Notes: a model not told the origin generated them from the sequence alone. A stretch of 64,000 nt of DNA from Liolophura sinensis (GCF_032854445.1 NC_088304.1:4652001-4716000), one strand, 5' to 3'; shown: positions 24,001-32,284, counted from the first letter of the stretch. Translations and numbers: made by a program.

Positions 24001-25846
24001 ACAGGGTTACTTGGGATCAGTGACAGGGTTACTTGGAGTCAGTGACAGGGTTACTTGGGATCAATGACAGGGTTACTTGGGATCAGTGACAGGGTTACTT
24101 GGGATCAGTGACAGGGTTACTTGGGATCAGTGACAGGGTTACTTGGGATCAATGACAGGGTTACCTGGGATCAGTGACAGGGTTACTTGGGATCAATGAC
24201 AGGGTTACTTGGGATCGATGACAGGGTTACTTGGGATCAGTGACAGGGTTACTTGGGATCAGTGACAGGGTTACTTGGGATCAATGACAGGGTTACTTGG
24301 GATCAATGACAGGGTTACTTGGGATCAGAGACATGGATACTTAGGATCAGTAACATGGCTACTTAAGATCAGCTCCGTGGCTCAGTTGGTTAGCGTGCTA
24401 GCGCAGCATAATTACCCAGGAGCCTCTCACCAATGAGAGGCCTCTCACCTCTCACCAAATCGATGGTACACCCAGAAACAGGAAAACTGGGCAAGTTTGC
24501 CAGGGACAAAATTTATGGTCATTTAGGGTATACTGTCACAAGAGCACATCAAAAGGGGAAAACTGGATAGTTTACAAATTCAATGGCTGGGACTGAACCC
24601 ACACAAGGTTTTCCCTGGATACTGAAAGACAAATGCCTTCATCGTTCTACAATGACCCATTCATATGGGTATATTTTATATTATACAGTCCGCGATCCCT
24701 CTGACATTAGGTTTGGCAAAAATTTTGTTTGTCCAAGAATGACCCGAAACCAACGTCAGAGCGCGCTCCATTTAAAAACTTGATGCAGTTACCAGCCCTT
24801 GTCAAATATGTTGAGGCCATCAGTACAGCCGTTCGTTTTGAGTATCACCACGGGAACTCGGGCTCATGAAGCCTAGGAATAAGCCATCAACACTGTGCTT
24901 GTGATACATCGACTGACGAAAAAAAGGGAACATAAATGTCTACAAACTTACCCTTACCCTTACAAGGTGTACTGGAGATATACTTAAGGTGCATCTGCGA
25001 TGCACCACTGAGGTGTAGCATATCTGATCTAAGATGTGTCTCAGGTATACTTACAGTGTACGTTGCTGAGGTGTATTTGAGGTACATTATCATATATTAA
25101 AAAACTGCTCAATGTTCAGGAGGTATTTATGAGGTATAGGCATATATGTGCACCTCATCTATACCTCGCATTGAGGTGTACACCTCATGTCTGTCAAGGT
25201 AAGGTTGTGGAGACCTATTTGAGGGAAAATTTTGCCTCAAATGCATAACAAACTGCGACAGCAACACCTTCAGGTTTTTAAATGAAGCATGCTCTAAAGT
25301 TGTTTTGGGGCCATTCTTGGCCCAACACAATTTTTCCAACCCTAACATCAAAGCGATTTCAGACTAATATTATAGTCAAGTTCCAGTTGATTCTTACATT
25401 GCAATAACACGACATAGTCTGGTGCCGAATCTGTCATAGAGCAGGCCATTCACAAAACACATGATACCAGTGAAAACGGTGGATATGCTGAATATCAAGT
25501 TAAACTGATTATCTTGTTCTTTGCAGGTCACTTTTGGTAAAATCAGCCTATCCTCTGATGTGGCATTGAAATCGTACGCGCTGGAAATCTCTCCGAGTGC
25601 CTGACTGATGTTCACACCGAATAAACCAGACTGTGCTTCCTGGACAGATGAATATGACCCGTTTGATAACATGGACTGGTTGAGCGGACACAAATGACGG
25701 AAATACCCTTCATCTTTGTAAACGTATACAAGAGAAGCCCAGCCGAAAATGATTCCTCCGAAAAGCATGATTTCTAGCGATCCACAGATCACCATAAAGC
25801 CTTTCAACAGATTCTCGCCTGCCATGATTGAAGGGTAAATGTTCAT
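8779..25846 (-). CDS. SLC43A3: SLC43-family transporter (SLC43A3/ENBT1-like), eight coding exons
   Basis: A major-facilitator membrane transporter of the SLC43 family. SLC43A3 moves purine nucleobases; SLC43A1/A2 move large neutral amino acids. Exons (minus): 25846-25398, 21625-21579, 19479-19310, 17040-16104, 15248-15126, 13735-13567, 9490-9367, 9078-8779. Phases agree at all seven junctions, giving 772 codons. Visible: TM1 (about 16-42); a glycosylatable loop (NQS, NGS, NAT); motif-A-like YDRFGTRLCR (137-146) after TM2; TNLQLANL and RSTIMSLYAGSYD (exon 3); a Ser/Pro-rich loop of about 200 residues in exon 4; LHVINRSFIYGPNSAF in exon 6; FPFEYFG in exon 7; and a Lys/Glu-rich C-tail. The protein is longer than the roughly 490-560 residues usual for the family, mostly because of the loop and tail. 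Motifs favour SLC43A3 over A1/A2, but substrate is not proven. The start may instead be Met8 (MAGENLLKG, 25825). Confidence 0.88.
9291..9379. repeat. 33-bp triplication covering the exon 7 donor
   Basis: Three units of exactly 33 bp ('catgggg' at 9304, 9337 and 9370). Each contains the last 13 coding bases of SLC43 exon 7 and the 'gtaagtgtg' donor as read on the minus strand. The outer two units are intronic. Confidence 0.9.
9367..9490 (-). CDS. SLC43A3: SLC43 exon 7
   Basis: Acceptor 'cttttactcag', donor 'gtaagt'. One base completes an Ala codon, then FPFEYFGILLGTTLTLSAIF, GMVQYPLFLIIQGPLNDDPM and I. It matches the family's 'FPxEYFG' and 'GPLxxDP' blocks. The last 13 bases and the donor are repeated three times at 33-bp spacing. 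Confidence 0.88.
9491..10284 (-). other. SLC43 intron 6, unique part
   Basis: Intron sequence between exon 7 and the 21-bp array. Open frames are present on both strands but no exon or RNA gene could be supported. Confidence 0.5.
10304..10645. repeat. 21-bp minisatellite, about 16 copies
   Basis: Consensus 'tacagtgactacgtacacaa' plus one base (c or g), a 21-bp period. Because 21 is a multiple of three, at least four frames stay open for 100-200 codons. These are artefacts of the repeat, not genes. It lies in SLC43 intron 6. Confidence 0.95.
10808..12607. repeat. 100-bp satellite array, 18 copies, with 500-bp higher-order period
   Basis: A head-to-tail array with a period of exactly 100 bp: 'tatatctaga' (or 'tatacctaga') recurs at 10861, 10961, 11061 and so on to 12561. 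Units contain 'atctgatttcagacaagctt' and 'ttggcctgtactatccttta'. Two unit classes differ at 'aagacaaagggccccagca' versus 'aaggcaacgggctccaaca'. The second class falls at 11081, 11581, 12081 and 12581, exactly 500 bp apart, with a hybrid at 12281. The array lies in SLC43 intron 6. Confidence 0.97.
12711..12891 (-). repeat. SINE copy, head missing
   Basis: A long, well-preserved reverse copy: 'gattggtgttttacgccgta', 'agccagcattatagtggga', 'accatccgcaggttgctgac' and 'gtgcggccggagaggaagtc'. It stops before the tRNA-like A box. Confidence 0.85.
12892..13566 (-). other. SLC43 intron 6, unique part
   Basis: Intron sequence leading to exon 6; nothing else recognised. Confidence 0.5.
13567..13735 (-). 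CDS. SLC43A3: SLC43 exon 6
   Basis: Acceptor 'tcttttcag', donor 'gtatgt'. Fifty-five codons with two bases at each end: RLHAAIPSFVLNCTVVLLLS, then VPVLEVQYITFALHVINRSF and IYGPNSAFVANA. The 'RSFIYGPNSAF' block is a strong family signature. Confidence 0.88.
13917..13960 (+). repeat. SINE fragment with internal deletion, followed by (TA)n
   Basis: 'gatctgtcagcaactggcgg' then 'atggtttcctccaaccata', joining two SINE parts that are normally about 25 bases apart. A TA dinucleotide run follows to 13975. Confidence 0.6.
14035..14610. repeat. 42-51-bp minisatellite derived from a dispersed repeat end
   Basis: About twelve units reading 'gttaaaccccaagcactcac' then 'tcactcaaaatcggtgagta'. The core is the reverse complement of the dispersed element at 46378 and 61979 ('gagtgcttggggtttaac'). 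It lies in SLC43 intron 5. Open frames across it are repeat artefacts. Confidence 0.9.
14870..15149. repeat. 50-72-bp degenerate array covering the exon 5 donor
   Basis: Five units each carrying a version of 'cttaccaaatttagggttgt' (starting near 14878, 14950, 15022, 15071 and 15121). The last unit contains the true end and donor of SLC43 exon 5 (minus strand). Outer units also carry 'catgttttacaacttggta'. Confidence 0.8.
15126..15248 (-). CDS. SLC43A3: SLC43 exon 5
   Basis: Acceptor 'ctttactttcag', donor 'gtaaga'. It encodes SYYTSVFSAMQFFGIFTAP and MSGRLMDRKPGKKYQ, matching the family's 'APxxGxLMDR' segment. Two bases complete the first codon and one base is left at the end, agreeing with exons 4 and 6. 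The last 24 bases and the donor are part of a degenerate tandem array continuing into the intron. Confidence 0.85.
15249..16103 (-). other. SLC43 intron 4
   Basis: Unremarkable AT-rich intron; no repeats or open exons recognised. Confidence 0.5.
16104..17040 (-). CDS. SLC43A3: SLC43 exon 4 (large intracellular loop)
   Basis: A 937-bp exon, acceptor 'ttgtgtttcag', donor 'gtgagt'. It runs from AAHEAGIKVNTCFL through a membrane segment (FLIQACAFSLVVSISTFF) and YHFPWPLPENFKV. About 200 polar, Ser/Pro/Asn-rich residues follow, then SPLFIMEVAWMSFQRLRSWL and FNPWITTLAAGDQTK at the next membrane segment. The loop holds many SP/RxxS-type sites and no domain. It is far longer than in vertebrate SLC43A3. 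Confidence 0.88.
17461..17990 (+). repeat. Dispersed repeat with three internal units of about 130-170 bp
   Basis: Three diverged units share 'aagcctttcataaaatttaa', 'aatagggttcttcctcatg' and 'gtttggtgaacttgggctaa'. The stretch ends in 'cggatggccagatggacgc' and 'ttggcggaggagtaaaaa'. It looks like the non-coding part of an interspersed element. No transposase or reverse transcriptase is present, so the class is unknown. Confidence 0.6.
17991..19309 (-). other. SLC43 intron 3, unique part
   Basis: Intron between exons 4 and 3. A few short open frames occur on both strands but nothing is recognisable. Confidence 0.5.
19310..19479 (-). CDS. SLC43A3: SLC43 exon 3 (TM4, TNLQLANL motif)
   Basis: The acceptor 'catgtttcag' ends at 19480 and the donor is 'gtgagg'. 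'AG' completes a Glu codon, followed by 56 residues including LLVYGGYLILVTNLQLANL and RSTIMSLYAGSYDCSAVIF, the most family-typical stretch. Its first 60 or so bases and its acceptor are repeated many times immediately upstream (19480-20690). Confidence 0.9.
19480..20690 (-). repeat. Exon-derived minisatellite: about 15 copies of the start of SLC43 exon 3 and its splice acceptor
   Basis: Immediately upstream of true exon 3, units of 66 or 93 bp are repeated. On the minus strand each reads an acceptor-like 'ctcatgtttcag' followed by sequence translating as EQPPLLYSGATL, close to the real exon's EQPLLLYPGATL. The 93-bp units also carry the next segment (VVYKRYLILVAVACISHVS-like). Copies begin near 19539, 19605, 19701, 19767, 19833, 19923, 19989, 20082, 20148, 20241, 20334, 20427, 20493, 20586 and 20652. 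Both unit lengths are multiples of three, so the frame of exon 3 stays open upstream to about 20335, where one copy has TAG. Confidence 0.93.
20745..21352. repeat. 22-31-bp minisatellite with acceptor-like units
   Basis: About 25 units of 'gagagtgctgtgaaaaatga' plus variable bases. Read on the SLC43 coding strand, each is 'tcatttttcacagcactctc', a pyrimidine tract plus CACAG. It lies in SLC43 intron 2. Confidence 0.9.
21579..21625 (-). CDS. SLC43A3: SLC43 exon 2 (47-bp micro-exon, TM3)
   Basis: Acceptor 'gtgttttcag', donor 'gtgagt'. One base completes an Ile codon, then come VCFIGAMLCLIFASP and one base of the next codon. It continues TM3 exactly where the family sequence requires it, so this 47-bp exon is well supported despite its size. 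Confidence 0.85.
21700..24362. repeat. 22-bp minisatellite, about 100 copies
   Basis: Consensus 'gggttacttgggatcagtga' plus 'ca', period 22 bp. The left end (21.7-22.2 kb) is degenerate and irregular; 22.5-24.3 kb is highly uniform. Main variants: gatgagtgacatgg, gatcagtgacaggg, gatcaatgacaggg, gatcgatgacaggg. It lies in SLC43 intron 1. No spaced unique sequence is present, so it is not a CRISPR array. Confidence 0.97.
24371..24436 (+). repeat. SINE tRNA-like head fragment
   Basis: 'gctccgtggctcagttggtt' (A-box-like) through 'attacccaggagcctctcac'. It stops at 'accaatg' and abuts the end of the 22-bp array. Confidence 0.8.
24437..24950 (-). other. SLC43 intron 1, unique part
   Basis: Intron sequence with no recognisable exon or repeat. 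Confidence 0.4.
24955..25200. repeat. Degenerate repeat rich in AGGTGTA/TACACCT
   Basis: Multiple spaced copies of 'gaggtgta', 'gaggtata' and their complements. They include a perfect 16-bp palindrome TGAGGTGTACACCTCA at 25172-25187. A related patch lies at 58860-59035. Confidence 0.65.
25398..25846 (-). CDS. SLC43A3: SLC43 exon 1 (start, TM1-TM2)
   Basis: First coding exon: 149 codons plus two bases, donor 'gtaagaatc'. It encodes the N-terminus, TM1 (FGGIIFGWASLVYVYKDEGY), an extracellular loop with C53 and C108 and three N-glycosylation sequons, TM2, and the DRFGTR turn. Two starts are possible: Met1 at 25846, or Met8 at 25825, whose MAGENLL resembles the family start. An 'acctgcag' just upstream could be an acceptor for a 5' UTR exon. 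Confidence 0.88.
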
Positions 25847-26038
25847 ACAAACTTCATCTGCAGGTTACCATGAGGCAGCCCTTTCAACGGTTGTCTGTTT
25901 AACTCTTTGCGAAAATAAGTGCTTCTTGCATCCATCTCAAATCCCCGAAACCATACGACACCCTAGCGCGCCACAACAGATTGGTAACAAACTGCAGGGA
26001 CTGGTACATTTCTGAGGCGTTTTGATTGTAGCACGTAT

Positions 26039-26194
26039 TTATTTATTTATTGTTTGGTGTTTTACGCCGTACTCAAGAATATTTCACTTATACGACGGCA
26101 GCCAGCATTATGGTGGGTGGAAACCGGGCAGAGCCCGGGGAAACCCACGACCATCCGCAGTTTGGTGGCAGACCTTCCCACTTACGGCCGGAGA
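26039..26194 (-). repeat. 5'-truncated SINE with perfect 12-bp target-site duplication
   Basis: The tail and central domain are well preserved ('gtgttttacgccgtactcaa', 'cgaccatccgcagtttggtg', 'acttacggccggag'). The tRNA-like head is absent. The flanks are identical: 'tgtagcacgtat' at 26027-26038 and 26195-26206. It sits about 190 bp upstream of the SLC43 start. Confidence 0.9.
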
Positions 26195-27186
26195 TGTAGC
26201 ACGTATATAGAGTGTATGTATGTAACGTGTGTATTGGGGAAAATTCCTTCCAACCAGCCCAGAAAACTGACTGCCATTGTATATCAAGATTTTGTCAAAA
26301 CAGGAAAAGAACTGAGAAGAAAAATTTCCATATTCTGCCTGTCGACATGTTGCCATCGTGGACTTTATGGATCAATATGTCGTTACATAGGCCTATACGT
26401 ATGCGGTATAAATCCATCCAGTGGACGGATGAACACGGTCGATATAACCCTTCTGAGGGCCTATATATGCATAAAGTGGGACTTTAAAAAAGACAGATTT
26501 ACTTTATTTGTCATATTTACAAGTACTTAATTAAACTGTTTGTATCCCAATGCACGAAGAAGTTGTATGGGGCCTACGACAGAAATACCTGCTCGATCCC
26601 CGGCGTCCCTGCTTTCGCAGCTATATTTAAGTTTTACTATTCCATATTCCCAGAGTCTGTACCGCCGCTGTAGCTAGGAATCTGATAGTTTAATGTAAAG
26701 GGGGTATGTAAAAGTTACACTTTACCTGGAGGTAGAAAAAACAATTTGGGTTACGTGTTTTTTTATATCTGACCAGGCTACAGCGTGTTAAATTTAAAAT
26801 ACAGAGCATTGTGGTAGGCCTATTCTTTCAAAGTATTGGTGTCAGAGTGATTCTGATTGGGTATATATATGATAAGTTCAAGGCGAGGCGTAAAAAAGTA
26901 GGTTGAAAATAAAACTACCAAGCTAAATTATAAATTCTTCAGGGTGCTGAAGCTATTCATGGCATTAATCAAATCGGCTAAAATAAACCAACCTTTACCA
27001 CGTGATTTAGAAACTATATTACATTATAGATGTTACATCTTATACAACTAAAAACGTCTTCTTCTTCATGATAACTTACCGGAATCTTACCAAACTTGCC
27101 AAATATTTATGAATCCATAAGCAGTCCCAAAAGATATATTGAAATAAATTTCGCGTATATGCCAATTAAATATAATGGTCCGCTAC

Positions 27187-27543
27187 AATACGCAGTTTTC
27201 GAGCTACGTCATTACGACAACAGAGTGATGTCCTATTGCAAAATGACGTCGCCACTTTACGGCACGGTAGGGCTAACTACCTATCTTATAAGATGGTACT
27301 GATCGTTTTTAGATCAAAGTACCGGGATAACATCATTATTTTTGCAATATTGGGAACCCAAATCCATCCAAAAACATGATTCAGGCGATCAGTCTAATGC
27401 TTTTTAATTAGTACTCTATATTCTATATACGACCGCATGTTAAAATTACCAGATTGGCCCTTCTGTGTCGTAAAGCGACGATGTTATATAACAAAGGGAC
27501 GTCACTCTGTTGTCGTAACGTCCTATCTCGAAACCTGCGAATT
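27187..27543. mobile_element. Palindromic foldback/MITE-like element
   Basis: Long inverted arms of about 95 bp: 27187-27280 and 27448-27543. They share, once one is reversed, 'cagttttcgag/caggtttcgag', 'ttacgacaacagagtga' (identical) and 'ctttacggcac/ctttacgacac'. The spacer is about 167 bp. It has no coding capacity. Confidence 0.75.
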
Positions 27544-28680
27544 GAGGTGAAATAGCTGAAATTAAAGATAGAGATATTTTAACGGGACAAAACTCTTTCA
27601 GATAGCTGCACAGCTTGATGTAAGGATTATTGATATATAAGATACAATAATGTCGGGGCCCCTTTTGGCATAGTGGACTCCAAAATATGCGTTATTGGCG
27701 ACTTAATTAAATCAAAGTAAAACACAAGCTGCGAGTCTTTTCTTAATAAATTCTTCTGGGTGTTAATGCGTGCACTGAGTGTGCTGAACGGAATCTGTCT
27801 GAACCTCGTAATCTGTCGGCCATATTGAATTTTATGAAAACCTCTTAGGAATCTTTCCCTCAGAAACTACGAGACCGATTTAGGTGAAATTTTACATACT
27901 GATACAAAATTTTCCTCCAAGTGCAAAAAGCGTTTGATATCCTCAAAACTATAACTAGAAATCCAATGATTACCATAACCGTTACAGAAAATTGTTTTGG
28001 CATTTGAATATATCAAGTATGCTATCTTACGTAGTCCGATTATCACGCAAACGATCTTAATTTGTTCCTGTAATGTATGGTTTTGTCGTAAACTTATTAA
28101 ATTATCTTAACTGGAAGTGACCTTATCGCCTATGCAAATAACCCTGAAAGAATAGGGTAACACCATTCGATATTCCCCTGCCTGGAAACATATTTACTTC
28201 AACCAGCGGAATGCTGTTTACGAAGAGCCCTAGCGATTATTCTTCCTCTGTGCTTGCCATATCTTTGAGTGATATGAGAGAAATTTCATGAGCTCATACT
28301 CAATAGCCTAGGATGGGAGTCAAAAATGTGGAGATTTTAAATCAGCGGTGTCTAGAGACCTCGCGGTCATTTTGAACTGAAATGTTCTTCTCTTTCACGC
28401 ACAGCATGAGCGATAACTTTGAGATTTGGTACACGTGGACATCACGTGCACATCAGTCCAATCCTCGTAATATTTTTTATTTCTTTAGCTACGTATTAAA
28501 TGGGTCTGTGGGCTTACGTTTCAGTTATCAACGTCTTATCTATGTTTGAAGTTTCTGTTTTAAAATACATGGTTGAATATCATTATTGTCATTGACACAA
28601 GTGACGTTCTTTGAACTCTAGTTCCCAGCATTGAATTAATACGGAAACCATTATTGCCACGGTGAAAAAAAAATGGAAGT
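27544..28680. other. Intergenic, no gene seen
   Basis: AT-rich spacer with no open frame of note and no recognised repeat. Confidence 0.4.
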
Positions 28681-28689
28681 AGATTGTTT

Positions 28690-28945
28690 TTGTTTTCGAA
28701 ATTTCTACTTCATACTTATGTTGAAATTTCGACATGTCACTGACACAATCTGATGACACACGGAGACATCGTATACAGTAATACACACGGCACATGTGCA
28801 TAGTTTGCTCCTGATCGCGATACCAGCATCACGACACCATAAGACGTCGAAATTTCGAGAAAAAACTCGAAATTTTGACACAGGAAAGTTGAAATTTCGA
28901 CACCGGAAACTCGTAATTTCGAGAATAAAGTCGAAATCTCGACTT
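28690..28945. repeat. Cluster of TCGAAATTTCGA palindromic units
   Basis: Alternating forward and reverse short units: 'cgaaatttctac', 'gttgaaatttcgaca', 'gacgtcgaaatttcgag', 'ctcgaaattttgacac', 'ctcgtaatttcgag', 'gtcgaaatctcgac'. Spacing is roughly 20 bp in the right half. Confidence 0.7.
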
Positions 28946-29556
28946 TTTAAAAAAATCCAAACCCTTTCTTTCACCATGACACCGATGGACTCCGTATCTG
29001 ACTTAAGAATTTGTCAGTTTATTGCTTTGAAATAATCGTGTAGGTCACCAGTAGAAGCGATGATTTGCTCAGGTTCCCTTTTAAACTATATTAGTTAACA
29101 TATATATTTCCAGAATTTTGTTGAGGTTCATTTTGTAAGCATACTTATTTCCTCAGCATTTAGTTAGTCTCCGCTGCCTGTAATTTATTCTTTGTGAATA
29201 AGATTCGTGCATTTTTGCTTGCTCTCTCCCGGAAAATATTTTTGACTTAACTTCTGTCCTCTTCACGTTTTTTCGTTTTAATAACTTATTTCCAACATGA
29301 AATCTCAAACCACGGCTTGCGATTGTGGGAAAGTGTGTGGGGACTAAATACAAGTGATGCTGTTGAACTAAAGTGCCATCACTTTGTTTGGCGACTTGGT
29401 CAATACTATTCTCACTCTGGTTTCATGACGTACCTTAAATAATGCCTTAAAGAGCCGTTTCAGCCAAGATTCTTCTATTGACGAATGGAAGAAGAAGGGT
29501 ATCTTGTCCAGCACAACATGCGTTCATTCACATACCATGCATGAATTTTTTCAGGG

Positions 29557-29638
29557 AGGCCTCCGTGGCTCAGTTGGTTAGTGCGCTAGCGCAGCGTAAT
29601 GACCCCTGCAGAAGCATCTCACCAATGCGACTGTAACC
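29557..29638 (+). repeat. SINE tRNA-like head fragment
   Basis: 'aggcctccgtggctcagttg' to 'gcatctcaccaatgcgactg'. The head is intact; the central domain and tail are missing. Confidence 0.8.
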
Positions 29639-29639
29639 C

Positions 29640-30527
29640 GGGTCATGGATCTGGTGGACCTGTTCAGTGGAAGTAAATGATCAACGCCGACTCAAGTCTC
29701 CAGGACATACAGGAAATACCTGCAAGTAGGAATTTATTACGTTATACAAACTTTATACGAAGCACACCGTACAGTAGGCCTATGTCGGCCGGTCGGTGCG
29801 TGTAGACGCCCCGGTGCTAGAGTTACACTTCCATAATCAACAACTTGGCATAATGTTATGACAATATAGGATTGTCAATCTTTCATGATTTACATTGCGG
29901 CTCGAATACTACATGGCCGGCTAACTATTAGGCGAATTGGCGTTACATTACCAAACGCTGTATTGTTACACAAACATGTTCGGTGCATTTATTTTACCGC
30001 TAGTCTTCCATAGTTACAAAGTAATTCCATGAATACACTTATCATTGACGTGTATCATATCAAATTATAGCTGTGCACATGACTTTATCAGCGAACATAT
30101 TTAATTTGTAAAACAATAACCTAGAACTCCAGATATATGTTCCAAACGGGCTACAATACAACTTTTAACTGACAAGTTTTTCCACAAAATGCTAAACATA
30201 GACAATAATAAGAAAAAGCCCTCGATAGCACACGATCGCATGTGACGTGATCGTCTGCATTAACGCTAACTTTAATTACGAATCTAAAGTTTCTTTGTAT
30301 GAAATACATGCAAGCCGTGACATTCAAAGGTAAACTATGATCTAAGGCACGAGACAACATGAAATTTACAAAAGTACATCACTGCAAGTAGGAATTTATC
30401 ACGTTAAACAAATCCTTAAAAAAGTTCACTAAGCGGTCACGGACTTTCAGTTTGCTACAAACCTACATTCCTGAAGTCTTCACACTTTAGTACTGCATAT
30501 TTTTCGCAGATAAATCTGTCAGATTCT
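29640..30527. other. Intergenic, no gene seen
   Basis: No exon or repeat could be supported. Confidence 0.4.
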
Positions 30528-30724
30528 CACATGATTGCTGTGAGTTCAAGTCCAGCTCATGCTGGCGTCCTCTCCGGCCGTAAGTGGGAAGGTCTGCCAG
30601 CAACCTGCGGATGGTCGTGGGTTCCTCCGGGCTCTACCTGGTTTCCTCCCACCAAAATGCTGGCCGCCGTCGTATAAGTGAAATATTCTTGAGTACGGCG
30701 TAAAACACCGATCAAATAAATAAA
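30528..30724 (+). repeat. SINE copy, A-box end missing
   Basis: Starts at 'gctgtgagttcaagtccagc' (B box) and runs through 'aacctgcggatggtcgtggg' and 'gtataagtgaaatattcttg' to the AAATAAAT tail. Confidence 0.88.
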
Positions 30725-30794
30725 TTTTCTCAGATCTTCAAACGATGCCTAGTGCTTACAGAAACAAAATTTTCGGCCATTTCCGTACAAATTC

Positions 30795-30860
30795 CTCGAG
30801 TGACGTCATTTTCCTGGAGCGACGTCATTTTTCCTGGAGTAACGTAATCTGCATATACCT
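30795..30860. repeat. Short triplicate with CRE-like TGACGTCA
   Basis: Three units of about 20 bp ('tcctggagcgacgtcatttt' and variants). The first contains a full palindromic TGACGTCA (30801-30808). Regulatory function is only suggested by the motif. Confidence 0.5.
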
Positions 30861-30883
30861 CTTCCTCTAATTCTATACCAGTG

Positions 30884-31078
30884 ACGTCTAATAAATTGCA
30901 ATTAACATCATTGCATATTTTTTACCTAATTGTGCTTAAGTCATGGTACTAGGGGGCGTGTAATGCGCTACTATTTATGCATTTACATGAACAGTTAGAA
31001 TAAAACCCTAACTGATGCAAACAAGAGGGTGTATTTCACCGGTTTGCCAGCTATCACTGTCGTCGCTGCTCTTTTGTG
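30884..31078 (+). repeat. Dispersed repeat family B, copy 1
   Basis: Shares 'acatgaacagttagaataaa', 'gtgtatttcaccggt' and 'gccagctatcactgtcgtcg' with copies at 32285, 33232, 45565 and 48938. It holds no open frame or clear termini. Confidence 0.65.
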
Positions 31079-32284
31079 AAGTCATAGTAGCGTCAGATGC
31101 GGTAATGTAACGTCAAACCAGGAATTTGTACGGAAATGCCCGAGCATTTTTTTTCTTTTTTGCGCTGAATTATACTTTTCGAAGAGAGTCATGTTTTTTT
31201 TTTTATCAGAGAGCAGGGAGAAAGGGGGGGGGGATGTACAAACTTAAGTGGATGTACAAACTTGTGTGGATGCACCAACGGTGCCGCGAATCTGTTTCCA
31301 AGACGATACCGCTACACCCCTCTGGCGTTTCATAAGCACTCTAGAGAAGAAGAAATATTTTTGTTTTCCATGTGTATCGACCAAAGGTCAAGAGTGTTTG
31401 GGGTTTGCAGATTTAAGAACATATCCCTTGCAGTTTAAAAACCGATTGTAAAACAATACAGGTAGGCATATCCGGCAAAATGATGTAAATGCTACCAGAT
31501 GAGATTTATTGGATACTTCGGAGGCAAACACTTGTCATACCAGCTTGGCGTGCCAAATGCTATTAACTTAGCATAGTTTTGTTATTAAAGGATTTTTAAT
31601 GAGGTCAGGAAAGAACACTATAAAACTCATGTCGAGCAGGAAATGCAGAAGGTGCAACACGCAGTCATGTCAATAATTTTAACGCATGGCTCTTCACGAT
31701 AAATTAAATCATTTAGAGCGATTAGAATATCTTTTGTTGCTTTTTGCTTGAATAAACTGCATGCTAACTGGTCATTACAGATTATAGACTCCTCACAAGG
31801 TCATTACGCTCCTTGTAAGGTCATTCGATGAGAAGCTATATACCCTCCTATAGTTACGAGTACGCGATATCGTTATCAAGGGAAATAACTCGCGTATAGG
31901 AAGTTCTTCCTCATGACAAACAGATCTGCCTTCTCTTAAAGGTATTTTTTAAGTAAGGGTATCATGTTTGTTTAATTTTAAAAGATGTGGTTCGCGAGAG
32001 CAGGAATACCTTTCAGTGATGCTTTACGTACAAATCAAACTTTTTTTTATCTATGTGATTTTTATTGATTCTTCACTATGTGTCTTGCATAAAATTTGCC
32101 GGAATGATTGGGTTTTTCTCCGTTCACCATTATGACATATAGTAAGCTATGTATCCAATTCACAGATAAGGCCATCAACCGGTAAAATATGCCACACGTG
32201 AGAGAATTTGCCGGTAATTCGCCAAATATCAGTGGCTTGCCTATTTTTTACTTATAGGATGGTGGCTAGTTTCATGGGTTGAGG
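31079..32284. other. Intergenic, no gene seen
   Basis: Contains a poly-T and a poly-G tract near 31190-31230. No exon recognised. Confidence 0.4.

Noticed and set aside
21700-24362. CRISPR-like or telomere-like array
   Set aside because: Units are contiguous 22-mers without unique spacers, the host is an animal, and GGGTTA is only part of a longer unit.
24371-24436. tRNA gene
   Set aside because: A-box-like and tRNA-like sequence, but identical in kind to the SINE head at 5479-5719 and 29557; it lacks a closed acceptor stem and is truncated.
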